DNA from: Pyrococcus yayanosii CH1
GTDB taxonomy: Archaea; Methanobacteriota_B; Thermococci; Thermococcales; Thermococcaceae
Assembly (NCBI RefSeq): GCF_000215995.1
Contig: NC_015680.1
Span: forward strand, 682,001 to 746,000
Direction: 5' to 3'
DNA length: 64,000 bases
Every line of letters begins with the position of its first letter. Position 1 is the stretch's first letter. Made by a program: the position numbers and the translations under genes. The notes beneath the pieces are model-generated. The model had not been told where the DNA came from, searched no databases, and saw only the letters and a program-made list of their open reading frames with translations. This document shows positions 1 through 9,456 of this stretch, piece after piece.

Positions 1-796
1 TCAGTTGCTTCTGAAGGATTGGGAGCCTCTCTATGGGCATCTCAACGCCTAAATCGCCGCGAGCTATCATTATGGCGTCGGCCGCGTTGAGTATCTCGTC
101 AAAGTTTCTGACCGCGTCAGGCCTCTCGATTTTGGCCACGACGAAGACGTTCCCGGCACCCTTCTTCTCAAGGAATCTCTTGACCTTAAGGACATCGTAG
201 ACGCTTCCCACGAAGCTTATGCCAATTGCGTCCACGCCGTGCTCTATCGCGAACTCTATTATCTCCATGTCTCTCGGAGTAACGGCCTCTACCGGGAGAT
301 GGGCCTTTGGAATGTTTATGCCCTTCCTTGAGAAGAGCTTCCCACCCGAGATAACGAGGGCTTCGACATCCGTGTCCCTTACCTCCTCAACCTTTAAGAC
401 TATGTAGCCGTCGCTGAGGTATATCGTGTCGCCCTTGGATACCAGCCTCGGAAAATCCTTGTACTCGACTGGGATTACCATTCCGTCCCCTTCAACGTCC
501 CTCGTTGTGAGGATTACCTTATCCCCCCTCCTCAGCTCCACGTAGCTGCCCTTTATCTCCCCAACCCGTATCTTGAGGCCGGGAAGATCGGCAAGGATTG
601 CCACCCTCCTGTCGAGCTTCTGCGAAGCTTCCCTCACGGCCTCTATCACCTTGGCGTGCTCCTCGAAGGTCCCGTGGGAGAAGTTTATGCGGGCAACGCT
701 CATGCCGGCTTTTATGAGCTTCTCAATCATCCTCTTCGATTTCGTTGCGGGCCCTATCGTCGCCACAATTTTCGTCTTCTGGGGAGGAAGCTTCAT
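1..796 (-). CDS. pyk: Pyruvate kinase, N-terminal part (cut by left edge)
   Basis: Converts phosphoenolpyruvate and ADP to pyruvate and ATP, the last step of glycolysis, in the cytoplasm. Reading the minus strand from the ATG at 796 gives MKLPPQKTKIVATIGPAT, the classic pyruvate kinase start, then SVARINFSHG, a B-domain region, and VVAKIERPDAV and IMIARGDLGVEM of the active-site barrel. About 265 residues are present; the family is usually about 475, so the C-terminal part lies outside the window. The upstream sequence carries GAGGGG as a ribosome binding site and a TATA-like CTTAAAGCC near 830-841. It is divergent from the DUF1464 gene, with less than 100 bp between the starts. Confidence 0.95.
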   Translation of the reverse strand, partial: MKLPPQKTKIVATIGPATKSKRMIEKLIKAGMSVARINFSHGTFEEHAKVIEAVREASQKLDRRVAILADLPGLKIRVGEIKGSYVELRRGDKVILTTRDVEGDGMVIPVEYKDFPRLVSKGDTIYLSDGYIVLKVEEVRDTDVEALVISGGKLFSRKGINIPKAHLPVEAVTPRDMEIIEFAIEHGVDAIGISFVGSVYDVLKVKRFLEKKGAGNVFVVAKIERPDAVRNFDEILNAADAIMIARGDLGVEMPIERLPILQKQL

Positions 797-892
797 GGGG
801 ATTCCCCTCGAAATAATTTTCCGGGAGGCTTTAAGCATTTGTTCCCAACAGGTTTATATCACTACCCTTTTCACTACCCGCTGGTGATTGTG

Positions 893-1960
893 GTGAGGGT
901 CATAGGTGTAGATCCCGGGACCAGGAGCTTCGACGTCATAGGTCTCGAAGATGGGAAGGTAAAACTTGACCTCAGCTACCCGAGCGAGGTCGTCGCGGAG
1001 GAGCCTGAGAGAATAGTTAGGGACATTGAGAGGTTTAATGCTGAATTGATCGTCGGGCCGAGCGGTTACGGCCTCCCGCTCAAGCACATAAGCGAGCTGA
1101 CCGAGAGAGACCGTTTCGAAATGACCCTCGTGAGAGAGGAGGAGATGAAGGAGATACCCGTCCTCATCGGCCTACAGAAGATCGTCGATGGGATGGCCGA
1201 GAAGGGTATGAACGTGTGGTTCATACCTGGCGTCATTCATCTCCCGACCGTCCCCGAATGGAGGAAGTATAACAAGATCGATATGGGAACCGCCGATAAA
1301 ATGGCCATAACAGTTCTTGGAATCTACGATCAGGCCAAGAGACTCGGCATCGAATATCCGGAGGTCTCGTTCGTCCTCCTTGAGGTCGGCTTCGGCTACA
1401 ATTATGCGGGAGCTGTGAAGGGTGGAAAAATCGTCGATGGTATTGGTGGAACGATTTTCCCCGGACCGGCTTATGTGAACAGCGGCGCCCTTGATGGGGA
1501 AATTGCTTACCTAATCGGAAAGCTCAAGAAGTGGCATCTCTTCTGGGGAGGAGCCTCGATAATAGCGGCCGAGAAGATACTTCCACCGGAGGAGTTCGCT
1601 AGGAGGCTTGATGAAGAGCCCTTCGCGAGGGCATGGGAGGCCATGAAGGATGGCTTCATCAAGGCCGTTGCCAGCGAGCTGGCAGTTGTTGGTAAGGCGA
1701 AGGAGATAATCCTCTCCGGCAGGCTGATGCGCATCGACGAGCTCAGAAAGGATGTGCAGGACACCTTTGAGGACGTCTTCGGTCTTCCCGTCGTCAAGCT
1801 ACGTGGCCTGGAGGGCAAAGCAAAGGAGGCCGCCCAGGGAAGCGCGATAATCGGGGATGGCCTTGCAGGGGGCCAATTTAGAGATTTAGTCGAGCACGTC
1901 GAGATAAAAAAGGCCAGAGGAAGCGTTCTTGACTGGGTGAAGCTTCCGCTCAAGCTCTGA
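893..1960 (+). CDS. DUF1464 family protein (ASKHA-like fold)
   Basis: Protein of about 355 residues of the archaeal DUF1464 family; the biochemical role is unknown. The N-terminus MRVIGVDPGTRSFDVIGLED is an Asp-Gly phosphate-binding strand of the type seen in actin/hexokinase-like (ASKHA) proteins, and a glycine-rich stretch (IVDGIGGTIFPGPAY) lies in the middle. The open frame extends far upstream through the pyk region, but the start is placed at GTG 893: GGTGAT at 883-888 is a good ribosome binding site and a TATA box (TTTATATC) lies at 852-859. GTGs at 884 and 890 are alternatives. It shares a divergent promoter region with pyk. Family assignment is from recalled sequence character, not a search. 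Confidence 0.8.
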   Translation: MRVIGVDPGTRSFDVIGLEDGKVKLDLSYPSEVVAEEPERIVRDIERFNAELIVGPSGYGLPLKHISELTERDRFEMTLVREEEMKEIPVLIGLQKIVDGMAEKGMNVWFIPGVIHLPTVPEWRKYNKIDMGTADKMAITVLGIYDQAKRLGIEYPEVSFVLLEVGFGYNYAGAVKGGKIVDGIGGTIFPGPAYVNSGALDGEIAYLIGKLKKWHLFWGGASIIAAEKILPPEEFARRLDEEPFARAWEAMKDGFIKAVASELAVVGKAKEIILSGRLMRIDELRKDVQDTFEDVFGLPVVKLRGLEGKAKEAAQGSAIIGDGLAGGQFRDLVEHVEIKKARGSVLDWVKLPLKL

Positions 1961-1980
1961 ACTTCCTTCTTCTGCCCACC

Positions 1981-2006
1981 AAACTTTTTAACCAAAGGTT
2001 TTGAAC
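1981..2006. promoter_or_regulatory. Promoter with SurR-like site overlapping and following the TATA box
   Basis: A TATA-like CTTTTTAAC lies at 1984-1992. The site AAC-CAAAG-GTT-TTG-AAC occupies 1990-2006. On the minus strand this reads GTTn3AACn5GTT, the published extended consensus for the Thermococcales redox regulator SurR. It lies from the TATA box toward the likely start site, where binding would block transcription. That matches the known repression of the sulfur reductase gene by reduced SurR in Pyrococcus furiosus. Confidence 0.6.
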
Positions 2007-2024
2007 CCTTATTGGTGGCGCCCC

Positions 2025-3353
2025 ATGGGGAAGAAAACGGTCGTTGTCATCGGTGGAGGAGCGGCTGGAATGAGCGCGGCTTCGCGCATCAAGAGACTAA
2101 AGCCTGAATGGGACGTCAAGGTTTTCGAGGCGACCGAATGGGTGAGCCACGCCCCCTGCGGCATTCCCTACGTCGTCGAGGGCATCTCGCCAATGGAGAA
2201 GCTAATGCACTATCCACCGGAGGTCTTCATAAAGAAGCGTGGAATTGACCTTCACATGAAGGCTGAAGTCATGGAGGTTGATACGGGCCACGTTCGCGTT
2301 AGGGAAAGTGATGGCGAGCACACTTACGAGTGGGACTATCTTGTATTCGCCAACGGTGCCTCCCCGCAGGTTCCACCGATTGAGGGTATCGACTTGCCCG
2401 GCGTCTTCACAGCGGATCTTCCACCCGATGCCCTTGCGATAAGGGAGTACATGGAGAAGAACAACGTTAGGAACGTCGTCGTCATTGGAACGGGCTACAT
2501 AGCGATAGAGATGGCGGAAGCCTTCGTTGCTCAAGGTAAAAGTGTAACGCTCATCGGGAGGAGTGAGAGGATTCTAAGAAAGACCTTCGACAAGGAGGTA
2601 ACGGACATCGTTGAGGAGAAGCTAAAAGAAAGTCTCAACCTCCGCTTGGAAGAGATGACGCTGAGGATTGAAGGCCAGGGAAAGGTAGAAAAGGTCGTCA
2701 CCGACGCGGACGAATACCCGGCCGATCTCGTGGTCATTGCGACTGGCATAAAGCCCAACGTCGAGCTGGCGAGGGAGTTGGGCGTGAAGATAGGGGAGAC
2801 TGGGGCGATATGGACCAACGATAAGATGCAGACGAGCGTCGAGAACGTCTACGCCGCCGGGGACGTTGCGGAGACGAGGCACATAATCACGGGCAGGCGT
2901 GTCTGGAACCCGCTCGCGCCGGCCGGCAATAAAATGGGCTACGTTGCCGGAAGCAACATCGCCGGAAAGGAGATGCACTTCCCGGGTGTCCTCGGCACAA
3001 GCGTGACCAAGTTTCTCGACCTCGAGATAGGGAAGACCGGCCTAACGGAGTCCGAGGCTGTAAATGAGGGCTTCGACGTCAGGACGGCCTTTATAAAGGC
3101 CAAGACGAAACCTCACTACTACCCCGGTTCCAAAGAAATATGGCTGAAGGGAGTGGTTGACAACGAGACTAACAAGCTGCTCGGTGTACAGGCAGTTGGC
3201 GCAGAGGTACTCCCAAGGATAGATACAGCCGCGGCTATGTTAATGGCGGGCTTCACAACGAAGGACGTCTTCTTCACGGACCTCGCTTATGCCCCGCCCT
3301 TTGCTCCAGTCTGGGACCCGCTGGTCGTCTTGGCTAGGGTCCTCAAGTTTTAG
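2025..3353 (+). CDS. nsr: CoA-dependent NAD(P)H sulfur oxidoreductase / CoA-disulfide reductase
   Basis: FAD-dependent pyridine nucleotide-disulfide oxidoreductase, 442 residues. It uses NAD(P)H to reduce elemental sulfur or CoA disulfide in the cytoplasm. Visible motifs are the N-terminal FAD Rossmann motif [15 protein letters not shown] (residues about 6-20), the single redox cysteine in [13 protein letters not shown] (about 43-47), a second Rossmann fold [16 protein letters not shown] for NAD(P)H, and an FAD-binding AAGDVAE segment. The length matches the P. furiosus and P. horikoshii enzymes. The start is ATG 2025, with GGTGG nine bases upstream; an upstream in-frame TTG is less likely. 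The SurR-like site in its promoter supports the sulfur-reductase role over a plain NADH oxidase. Confidence 0.9.
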   Translation: MGKKTVVVIGGGAAGMSAASRIKRLKPEWDVKVFEATEWVSHAPCGIPYVVEGISPMEKLMHYPPEVFIKKRGIDLHMKAEVMEVDTGHVRVRESDGEHTYEWDYLVFANGASPQVPPIEGIDLPGVFTADLPPDALAIREYMEKNNVRNVVVIGTGYIAIEMAEAFVAQGKSVTLIGRSERILRKTFDKEVTDIVEEKLKESLNLRLEEMTLRIEGQGKVEKVVTDADEYPADLVVIATGIKPNVELARELGVKIGETGAIWTNDKMQTSVENVYAAGDVAETRHIITGRRVWNPLAPAGNKMGYVAGSNIAGKEMHFPGVLGTSVTKFLDLEIGKTGLTESEAVNEGFDVRTAFIKAKTKPHYYPGSKEIWLKGVVDNETNKLLGVQAVGAEVLPRIDTAAAMLMAGFTTKDVFFTDLAYAPPFAPVWDPLVVLARVLKF

Positions 3354-3447
3354 TTTTTGCCATGGCCCTCCCCCATAATTCTAGGGCTCGAGGGTGTGGA
3401 TGGCATGCCTTTATAAGTCAATCCCCAAATTCTCGTGGGGTGTGGAA

Positions 3448-5889
3448 ATGACGGTCAAAGTGAGATTTCCCAAGGACCTGCGAGAGTACGCAAGGGGGGA
3501 GAAGGTTAAGGAGTCCTTTATTAGGCTCACCGAGACAGCCCTTGCTGAGGCAATTTCGAACTTTCACCGCAGGATGGTCCTCCTCCAAGGGGACACACTT
3601 GAAAAGGCTAAACTCGCTGGTATCCTCTCAGCCGGTGCCGTTAGGGTTCTTTCGGGGCTTATTCCTGAGCTCATGGAAAGGAAGCTTAGAGATAAGAGCG
3701 AGGATAAAATAGAAGTTCTCTATGCAACTGACGCGCTCGGGGAGGACACCTATGGACGCAAGAGGTACGAGGAGTTCAGGAAGCACTTTGACGTGCTTGC
3801 CGGAGATCTTGCCAAATTAACCGCCGTAACATTCAAGCACAGCAGGGAAATTCTCGGCAGGACCTTCGACGTTCTCATTCTCGATTTAAGCTATGATTTC
3901 TCACCCAACGACCTTGGAAGGATAATTGAGACGGTTCGCGGGGGCGGATTAATTTTTGTCCTGACGCCACCCTTTGAGAAGTGGAAGGACATGTGGACGG
4001 GCTTTCACAAGAGCTTGGTAACCCCTCCCTACACGATTGATGACGTCAAGAAGCGCTTTAACAGAAGGCTGATAAGGAAGTTCAGGGAGCACAGGGGGAT
4101 ATACATCATCAATGCCGACAGAAAGAGAATCGAGCGCAGGCCTGGGAAGCACAGGAGCCAAGCAAAACTCCCGGAAAGGGAAAAGATTGAGATTCCTAAA
4201 GAGATAATCTTTCCGAGGGAGCTTTATGAGCTCTGCCTCACGAGGGGCCAGGTGGAGGTTCTCAGGGCCTTTGAGGCTCTTGTGGAAGATGAGGGCATGA
4301 TAGTCCTCACCGCTGACAGAGGCCGTGGCAAAAGCGTCTCCGTCGGCATCGGCATAATAGGGCTGGCGGTCTCGAGTGGGAAGAAGAAGTTCAGAGCAGT
4401 TATAACATCTCCAGAGCTCGAGAACGTCCAGAGCCTCTTCCGCTTTGCCAAGAAAAGCCTTGAGAGGCTTGGCTATAAGGTGAAGACCGTCAGGGAGGAA
4501 GGCCTTATAAAAGAACTATACGCTAAAAGAATAGCCCTCCGCTATTATCCGCCCACGAAAGGATACAGGCAGAAGGCTGACATTTACGTGGTGGATGAGG
4601 CCGCTGGAATACATGTCCCGATACTATATCGCTACCTTGAAAAGGACAGGGTGGTTTACTCCTCCACGATACACGGTTATGAGGGAGCGGGACGGGGCTT
4701 CTCTGTCAAGTTCCTGAAGAAAGCTAAGGAGAAGCGGCAGTTCAGGGAGGTCCACCTTTCCGTGCCGATTAGATACGCTGAGGGCGACCCAATAGAGAGG
4801 TGGCTCCTCGATGTCTTACTGCTTGATGCCGAGCCGGTGGAGCTTACGGAAGAGGACTACGAGCTCATAAGGAGGAAGGAGGTCTACCTTGAGGAGCCTG
4901 ACCTTGACGACTGGTTCGAGAACGACAGGGAAGACTTGAGACACTTCGTCGGCATCTACGTCCTCGCCCATTATCGCAACAGGCCAAGCGATGTGGCCCT
5001 TTTGGCGGATGCCCCCCACCACGAAGCGAGGGTTCTTCGGCTTAGAAACGGCAAGATAGTCACGGCAATACAGATAGCGAAGGAAGGAGGAATTCCTAAG
5101 GGCGTCATAGAGAGGATGGCCAAGGGATACAAGCCGCCCGGCAACATAATCCCGGATATGATGGTTAAGCACCACTATGCCAAGGAGTTCGCAAAGCTCA
5201 AAGGGTATAGAGTTGTGAGGATAGCCACCCATCCGGACGCCATGGACCTTGGCCTTGGGAGCAAGGCCCTCGAACTTCTCATCGAAGAAGCCAAAAGGAA
5301 GGGTCTCGACTGGGTGGGCTCCGGCTTCGGGGCCAGTGAAGAGCTCATAAGGTTCTGGGTTAGGAACGGCTTTGCTACCGTCCATCTCAGCCCAAGCAGG
5401 AACCCAGTGAGCGGCGAATACACCGCGATAGTCATCAAGCCCATCAGCGAGAGGGCCAGGGAAATAGTAAAGAAGGCCAACGACGAGTTCCGCATAAGGC
5501 TCACGGAGTGGCTAGGCGATACTCATAGGGATTTGGAGCCTGAGATTGCGAGGTGGCTCTTCGAGACACCTTTCGGTGAGGCCGTTGATTACCCAATACA
5601 CTTGACGAAGGTTCAGAAGAGGCGCCTTGAGCTCTTCGTGAACAAGATCCTTACCTACGACACCGTTGTCGATGCCGTGAAGCCCATAGTGAAGCTCTAC
5701 TTCCTCGACGGCTGGATGAGGCCATATCTCGACGAGAGGCAGATAATCCTCCTCATCCACCGTGTCCTGCAGGCCCACGACTGGAAGGAGACCGCAAAGG
5801 TGATAGACAGGACGGAGCTCTACACAATGATAGAGCTGAGGGACGTCATAAGGGGTCTCTGGTACTATTACAAGCGTATCATCGGGTAA
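3448..5889 (+). CDS. tmcA: tRNA/rRNA cytidine acetyltransferase (TmcA/Nat10 family)
   Basis: ATP-dependent N4-acetylcytidine synthase, 813 residues, using acetyl-CoA. Thermococcus kodakarensis Nat10 makes many ac4C marks in rRNA, tRNA and other RNAs. Domains in order: an N-terminal DUF1726-like domain, an RNA helicase module with Walker A ADRGRGKS (about residues 289-296) and a Walker B-like YVVDEAAGI, a GNAT acetyltransferase with the acetyl-CoA loop GLGSKAL near residue 600, and a C-terminal tRNA-binding region. The open frame starts 18 codons earlier, but ATG 3448 (MTVKVRFPKDL) follows GGGGTG closely and lies about 30 bases after a TATA-like TTTATAAG at 3410-3418. Single gene between short intergenic gaps. 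Confidence 0.93.
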   Translation: MTVKVRFPKDLREYARGEKVKESFIRLTETALAEAISNFHRRMVLLQGDTLEKAKLAGILSAGAVRVLSGLIPELMERKLRDKSEDKIEVLYATDALGEDTYGRKRYEEFRKHFDVLAGDLAKLTAVTFKHSREILGRTFDVLILDLSYDFSPNDLGRIIETVRGGGLIFVLTPPFEKWKDMWTGFHKSLVTPPYTIDDVKKRFNRRLIRKFREHRGIYIINADRKRIERRPGKHRSQAKLPEREKIEIPKEIIFPRELYELCLTRGQVEVLRAFEALVEDEGMIVLTADRGRGKSVSVGIGIIGLAVSSGKKKFRAVITSPELENVQSLFRFAKKSLERLGYKVKTVREEGLIKELYAKRIALRYYPPTKGYRQKADIYVVDEAAGIHVPILYRYLEKDRVVYSSTIHGYEGAGRGFSVKFLKKAKEKRQFREVHLSVPIRYAEGDPIERWLLDVLLLDAEPVELTEEDYELIRRKEVYLEEPDLDDWFENDREDLRHFVGIYVLAHYRNRPSDVALLADAPHHEARVLRLRNGKIVTAIQIAKEGGIPKGVIERMAKGYKPPGNIIPDMMVKHHYAKEFAKLKGYRVVRIATHPDAMDLGLGSKALELLIEEAKRKGLDWVGSGFGASEELIRFWVRNGFATVHLSPSRNPVSGEYTAIVIKPISERAREIVKKANDEFRIRLTEWLGDTHRDLEPEIARWLFETPFGEAVDYPIHLTKVQKRRLELFVNKILTYDTVVDAVKPIVKLYFLDGWMRPYLDERQIILLIHRVLQAHDWKETAKVIDRTELYTMIELRDVIRGLWYYYKRIIG

Positions 5890-5937
5890 TCGAAAAACAT
5901 TTATGTCCTCCCTTTGTAATTTCTACCCGGTGATCCG

Positions 5938-6189
5938 ATGGATTTCGCGCTCTTCATGGAGCGGTATGGCTATAAACTGCTGGCCCTCCTCTTCGTAGCC
6001 CTTATAGTGGTTGTGGTAGGATTTCCCATCTATGTGCTCTGGCATTTCATCAGGGACAGCCCCGAACTCGCCCTTGGCCTCATGGTCTTCATCTTAGTCA
6101 CGGCCGCCTTCAGAAGAAAGTTATGGCAGTCATACGGTGAGGCCATGGGCAAGTACTTCTACGACAAAAACTTTGGCAAGAAGCCGTGA
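5938..6189 (+). CDS. Small two-helix membrane protein, unknown function
   Basis: 83 residues with two hydrophobic segments: about 14-37 (LLALLFVALIVVVVGFPIYVLW) and about 44-58 (LALGLMVFILVTAAF). A basic, aromatic tail follows (KYFYDKNFGKKP). GGTGAT ends two bases before the ATG, and a TATA-like ACATTTATG lies at 5896-5904, so it has its own promoter and looks expressed. I do not recognise the family. It is convergent with the carbamate kinase gene, whose stop is 21 bases away. Confidence 0.65.
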   Translation: MDFALFMERYGYKLLALLFVALIVVVVGFPIYVLWHFIRDSPELALGLMVFILVTAAFRRKLWQSYGEAMGKYFYDKNFGKKP

Positions 6190-6210
6190 GCAAAAAATTC
6201 AGAAAAGGGG

Positions 6211-7155
6211 CTACCCCCTCACGACCTGCGTTCCCGTCTTCCCCTCAAGGGCCTCGACGGCCTTCTCGAGATGGGCTATTACTGCTCTCTCGCCACCCCA
6301 TTCGACGAATCTTATGGCGGCCAAAACCTTTGGTCCCATGCTACCCGCCTTGAAGTGGCCTTCCTCGTAGTAGCGCCTGAGCTCTTCGACGGTTACCTTT
6401 CCGAGCCACCTTTCCCTCTCGGTGCCGTAATAGAGGGCGGCACCGTTCACGTCGGTCAGTATCATGAATATGTCCGCACCCACTTCCTCGGCCAGCCTCT
6501 CTCCAGCCAAATCCTTGTCTATCACGGCCTCAACTCCCCTAAGCTTTCCGTCCTCCTCTATGACCGGAACTCCACCTCCGCCACTCGCTATGACTATGAA
6601 GCCCTTCTCAACGAGATCCCTAATTATAGGGGCTTCCACTATCCTCTTCGGGTCAGGGCTGGGAACTACTCTTCTCCATCCCCTGCCCGCGTCCTCCTTC
6701 ACAACCCAGCCCTTTTCTTGGGCAAGTCTTTTCGCCGTGGCTTCATCGTAGAACGGCCCCACTGGCTTCGTGGGGTTCTTGAAGGCAGGGTCGTTCCTAT
6801 CCACAAGCGTCTGGGTCACTATCGTCGCGATGGGTTTTTCAATGCCCCTCCCCCTGAGCTCGTTGCCGAGGGCCTGCTGGATGAGGTATCCTATCCACCC
6901 CTGCGTCATTGCACCTGCCACGTCCATAGGCTGGGCAGGGATGCCGTGGAGCTGCTGGCCCGCGTCCATGTGGAGGAGCAGGGCTCCAACCTGCGGCCCG
7001 TTTCCGTGGGTTATCACAACATCATAACCCTTTTCGATTATATCCGCAATCTGCTTCGCCGTCTTCATAACATTGGCCATCATCTCCTCGTGGCTCCCCT
7101 TTTGACCACGCTGCTGAAGGGCATTGCCGCCAAGTGCTATCACTACCCTCTTCAT
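6211..7155 (-). CDS. cpkA: Carbamate kinase (carbamoyl-phosphate forming)
   Basis: 314 residues, the same length as the Pyrococcus furiosus enzyme known as carbamate kinase-like carbamoyl phosphate synthetase. It interconverts ATP plus carbamate and carbamoyl phosphate plus ADP and may supply carbamoyl phosphate for pyrimidine or arginine synthesis. Family motifs are the N-terminal [16 protein letters not shown], the HGNGPQVG loop, [25 protein letters not shown] and [16 protein letters not shown], and [11 protein letters not shown] near the C-terminus. GGTGG lies just before the ATG at 7155 and a TATA-like CTTTTATG at 7185-7192. It stands alone, between a small membrane gene and hel308. Confidence 0.95.
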   Translation of the reverse strand: MKRVVIALGGNALQQRGQKGSHEEMMANVMKTAKQIADIIEKGYDVVITHGNGPQVGALLLHMDAGQQLHGIPAQPMDVAGAMTQGWIGYLIQQALGNELRGRGIEKPIATIVTQTLVDRNDPAFKNPTKPVGPFYDEATAKRLAQEKGWVVKEDAGRGWRRVVPSPDPKRIVEAPIIRDLVEKGFIVIASGGGGVPVIEEDGKLRGVEAVIDKDLAGERLAEEVGADIFMILTDVNGAALYYGTERERWLGKVTVEELRRYYEEGHFKAGSMGPKVLAAIRFVEWGGERAVIAHLEKAVEALEGKTGTQVVRG

Positions 7156-7308
7156 TGGACCACCCCTGAGAATTTGTGGGCCTAAACATAAAAGCCTTTG
7201 TTAGCCGTGAAATAATTTTTTTCGAAAAAATTCCACAAACCTTGGACATCATCGAGACGTAGGGAAAGGTGCCTTCCGGGTGAATTACATAATTATGCAA
7301 TTACAAAA

Positions 7309-9447
7309 TTATTTAAGAAAGTCGTCGAGCGTCCCCTTCCTTATTCTGACTTTAACGCCCAGCCCGGAGTACAGCGCCTCCAGAACTTTGGGTCCTATGC
7401 CCTCAACTTTCTTGATATCTTCTGGTCTTGCCTTTGCTATGTCTTCCAGTGTCTTGAAGCCTGCATTGTAGAGGGCCCTCGCTCTCTTCCTGCCAATCAT
7501 GGGTAGCTTGACAAGAGGCAGGAGCTCCTCCCTAACGCCATGTCTAACCCTCAGCTGGAGGTCCCTGAGGTATTTGGCGCTATTCTCCATCCCGAGCACC
7601 CTGGCAACTTCCGCCATCGAATAAACCAGCCAATCGGCGAGCTCGACGAGCCTGTGGAGGTCGCCCGGCTCTATGCCGTAATTCTCCATAATCTTGGCCT
7701 CGGGCACCTCGTTTATCCAGTCGAGGAGGAGCTTTGCCGTCTTAAGGGCCCTTAGGAACTTCTCCATTTCATACCCGTCCCAGGGGATTTCCACGTATAG
7801 GTACTCCTCCATTTCATAGGCGTAATCTACCCAGTCGGAGAACTCCTTCCTCCTTACAGGCAGGGGAGGCATATCAGGGGTTAATGCCAGCAGGTGAAAG
7901 ACACCAAGGGGGTTCGGCCCCTTCTCTATGTCCTCCAGATGATCCTTGAAGAGTTTGGCCGTCAGGGGATCAACGTAGAGCTGTGCGGTTCTAATGCCAA
8001 GGGGCAGAGGCGTGAAACCCCCCTCCAGATTCATCTCTATGAACTCGTTCTCGAGAAGGAAGTAGACGACACCCTTCGCCCTCTCCTCCAAGGCCTCTAA
8101 GCTTCTCCGCTGATGGTAGTAGAAGGTTCTCTCAAGGAACTCCATGAGAGAGCGGAAGCTCCTCACGTTGAAGCTCACTATGAGAGCTAACACCTGGCCC
8201 CTGAAGGTGGACTCGTTCGAGAGCATCGAAAAGAGCTTCTCAGGCTTCCCGAAGATGTACCTTTTCATAAGAGCCTCGGGATCCTCATCCTTCGCCACTA
8301 TTATAGCTTCGCCCCTCTCATCATACTTCGGCCTGCCAGCCCTACCCATCATCTGCTGGATTTCGAGAACGGGAATGTCCGTCCAGCCGAAGTCAGAGTA
8401 GCGCTTCGTATCCCTGATTACCACGCGGAAAGCAGGCATATTTACTCCAGCAGAAAGCGTTGGTGTCGCGACGACGACCTTTATCCGGCCAGCCCTGAAG
8501 GCGTCTTCCACAAGGAGCCTTTCCTCGCGACCAAGGCCCGCGTGGTGGAACGCGACTCCCCCGCGCAGAGCCTCTCTCAGCCTTTTGTTTGTGGGGTTAT
8601 CCTCCAGCTCCCCCGCAAGCTTCTCCAGCTCCCTAAGCTCGGGCTTCGTTAACAGCCGTTTCATCTTCTTCGATAGCTCCACCGCAACCCTTTCGGCACT
8701 TCTCCGCGTGTTCACGAAGACTAGGGCTCCCTTCCCCTTCTTGACGGCGTCCACGGTAAGGGACTCCCATCCCGTAGGATACTTCTCGACGCCCCCGTCC
8801 TCCCACCTCACGATTCCATCGTAGAACACACCCTTCCTGAGTCTCACAGGCCTCCAATCGCTCACCACGAGCCTCGCACCTAGCCACTCGGCCAGCTCTT
8901 CAGGATTGCCAACGGTCGCGGAGAGGCCTATTATCTGAGCCTTTCCAAGCATGTGAGTGAGTATCATCTCGAGCGTGGTTCCCCTATCGGGTGAGCCTAT
9001 GAGGTGTATCTCATCGGCGACGAGGAGTCCAACTTCCCTCAACCATCCCGGCCCGTGTCTGAGAAGGGAGTCGAACTTCTCGGCCGTCGCCACGATTATG
9101 TCATACCTTCCAAGCCACTCCTCTTTCCTATCATAGTCTCCCGTCGTAACGGCCACCCTCAGGCCAAGGGCTTCCCAGACCTTGAACTCTCTGTACTTCT
9201 CCTCGGCCAGAGCCTTCAGCGGCACTATGTAAACGGCCTTTCCGGCCCCTCTGAGTATCCTCTCCACCATGACTATCTCGGCGACGAGGGTCTTGCCACT
9301 GGCCGTCGGTATGGCGAGGAGGAGGTTCTTTCCATCGAGAACTTCTGATCTGAGGGCCTCTGCCTGCGGGGGATACAGCTCTTCTATACCCCTCCCCTTC
9401 AGCACGGCCTTAATCTTCTCGTCCACAGGAAGCTCATCTACCTTCAT
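7309..9447 (-). CDS. hel308: ATP-dependent DNA helicase Hel308 (Hjm)
   Basis: Superfamily 2, Ski2-like 3'-5' DNA helicase that acts on stalled replication forks and Holliday-junction-like structures; 712 residues, close to P. furiosus Hjm (about 720). Motifs in order: Q-like YPPQAEAL (25-32), Walker A TASGKT (48-53), PLKALAEEKYREF, DEIH box (145-148), GLSATVGNPEELA, HHAGL, ATPTLSAGVNMPA and QMMGRAGRP. The C-terminus has a winged helix, ratchet domain and helix-hairpin-helix (LPMIGRKRARALYNAG; VEGIGPKVLEAL). It begins nine bases after trm10 on the same strand, so the two are probably co-transcribed and read away from the CRISPR array. Confidence 0.95.
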   Translation of the reverse strand: MKVDELPVDEKIKAVLKGRGIEELYPPQAEALRSEVLDGKNLLLAIPTASGKTLVAEIVMVERILRGAGKAVYIVPLKALAEEKYREFKVWEALGLRVAVTTGDYDRKEEWLGRYDIIVATAEKFDSLLRHGPGWLREVGLLVADEIHLIGSPDRGTTLEMILTHMLGKAQIIGLSATVGNPEELAEWLGARLVVSDWRPVRLRKGVFYDGIVRWEDGGVEKYPTGWESLTVDAVKKGKGALVFVNTRRSAERVAVELSKKMKRLLTKPELRELEKLAGELEDNPTNKRLREALRGGVAFHHAGLGREERLLVEDAFRAGRIKVVVATPTLSAGVNMPAFRVVIRDTKRYSDFGWTDIPVLEIQQMMGRAGRPKYDERGEAIIVAKDEDPEALMKRYIFGKPEKLFSMLSNESTFRGQVLALIVSFNVRSFRSLMEFLERTFYYHQRRSLEALEERAKGVVYFLLENEFIEMNLEGGFTPLPLGIRTAQLYVDPLTAKLFKDHLEDIEKGPNPLGVFHLLALTPDMPPLPVRRKEFSDWVDYAYEMEEYLYVEIPWDGYEMEKFLRALKTAKLLLDWINEVPEAKIMENYGIEPGDLHRLVELADWLVYSMAEVARVLGMENSAKYLRDLQLRVRHGVREELLPLVKLPMIGRKRARALYNAGFKTLEDIAKARPEDIKKVEGIGPKVLEALYSGLGVKVRIRKGTLDDFLK

Positions 9448-9456
9448 GGAAATCCC

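Noticed and set aside
850-880. Possible TGM site (TATCACn5GTGATA) of the glycolytic regulator near the pyk/DUF1464 promoter
   Set aside because: Only the TATCAC half is present; five bases on there is no GTGATA, so the motif is incomplete.
3394-3447. Longer N-terminus for tmcA
   Set aside because: The added 18 codons cover the TATA box and ribosome binding site; the family start is MTVKV-like.
7280-7471. Small plus-strand frame after the carbamate kinase promoter region
   Set aside because: Most of it is antisense to the helix-hairpin-helix end of hel308.
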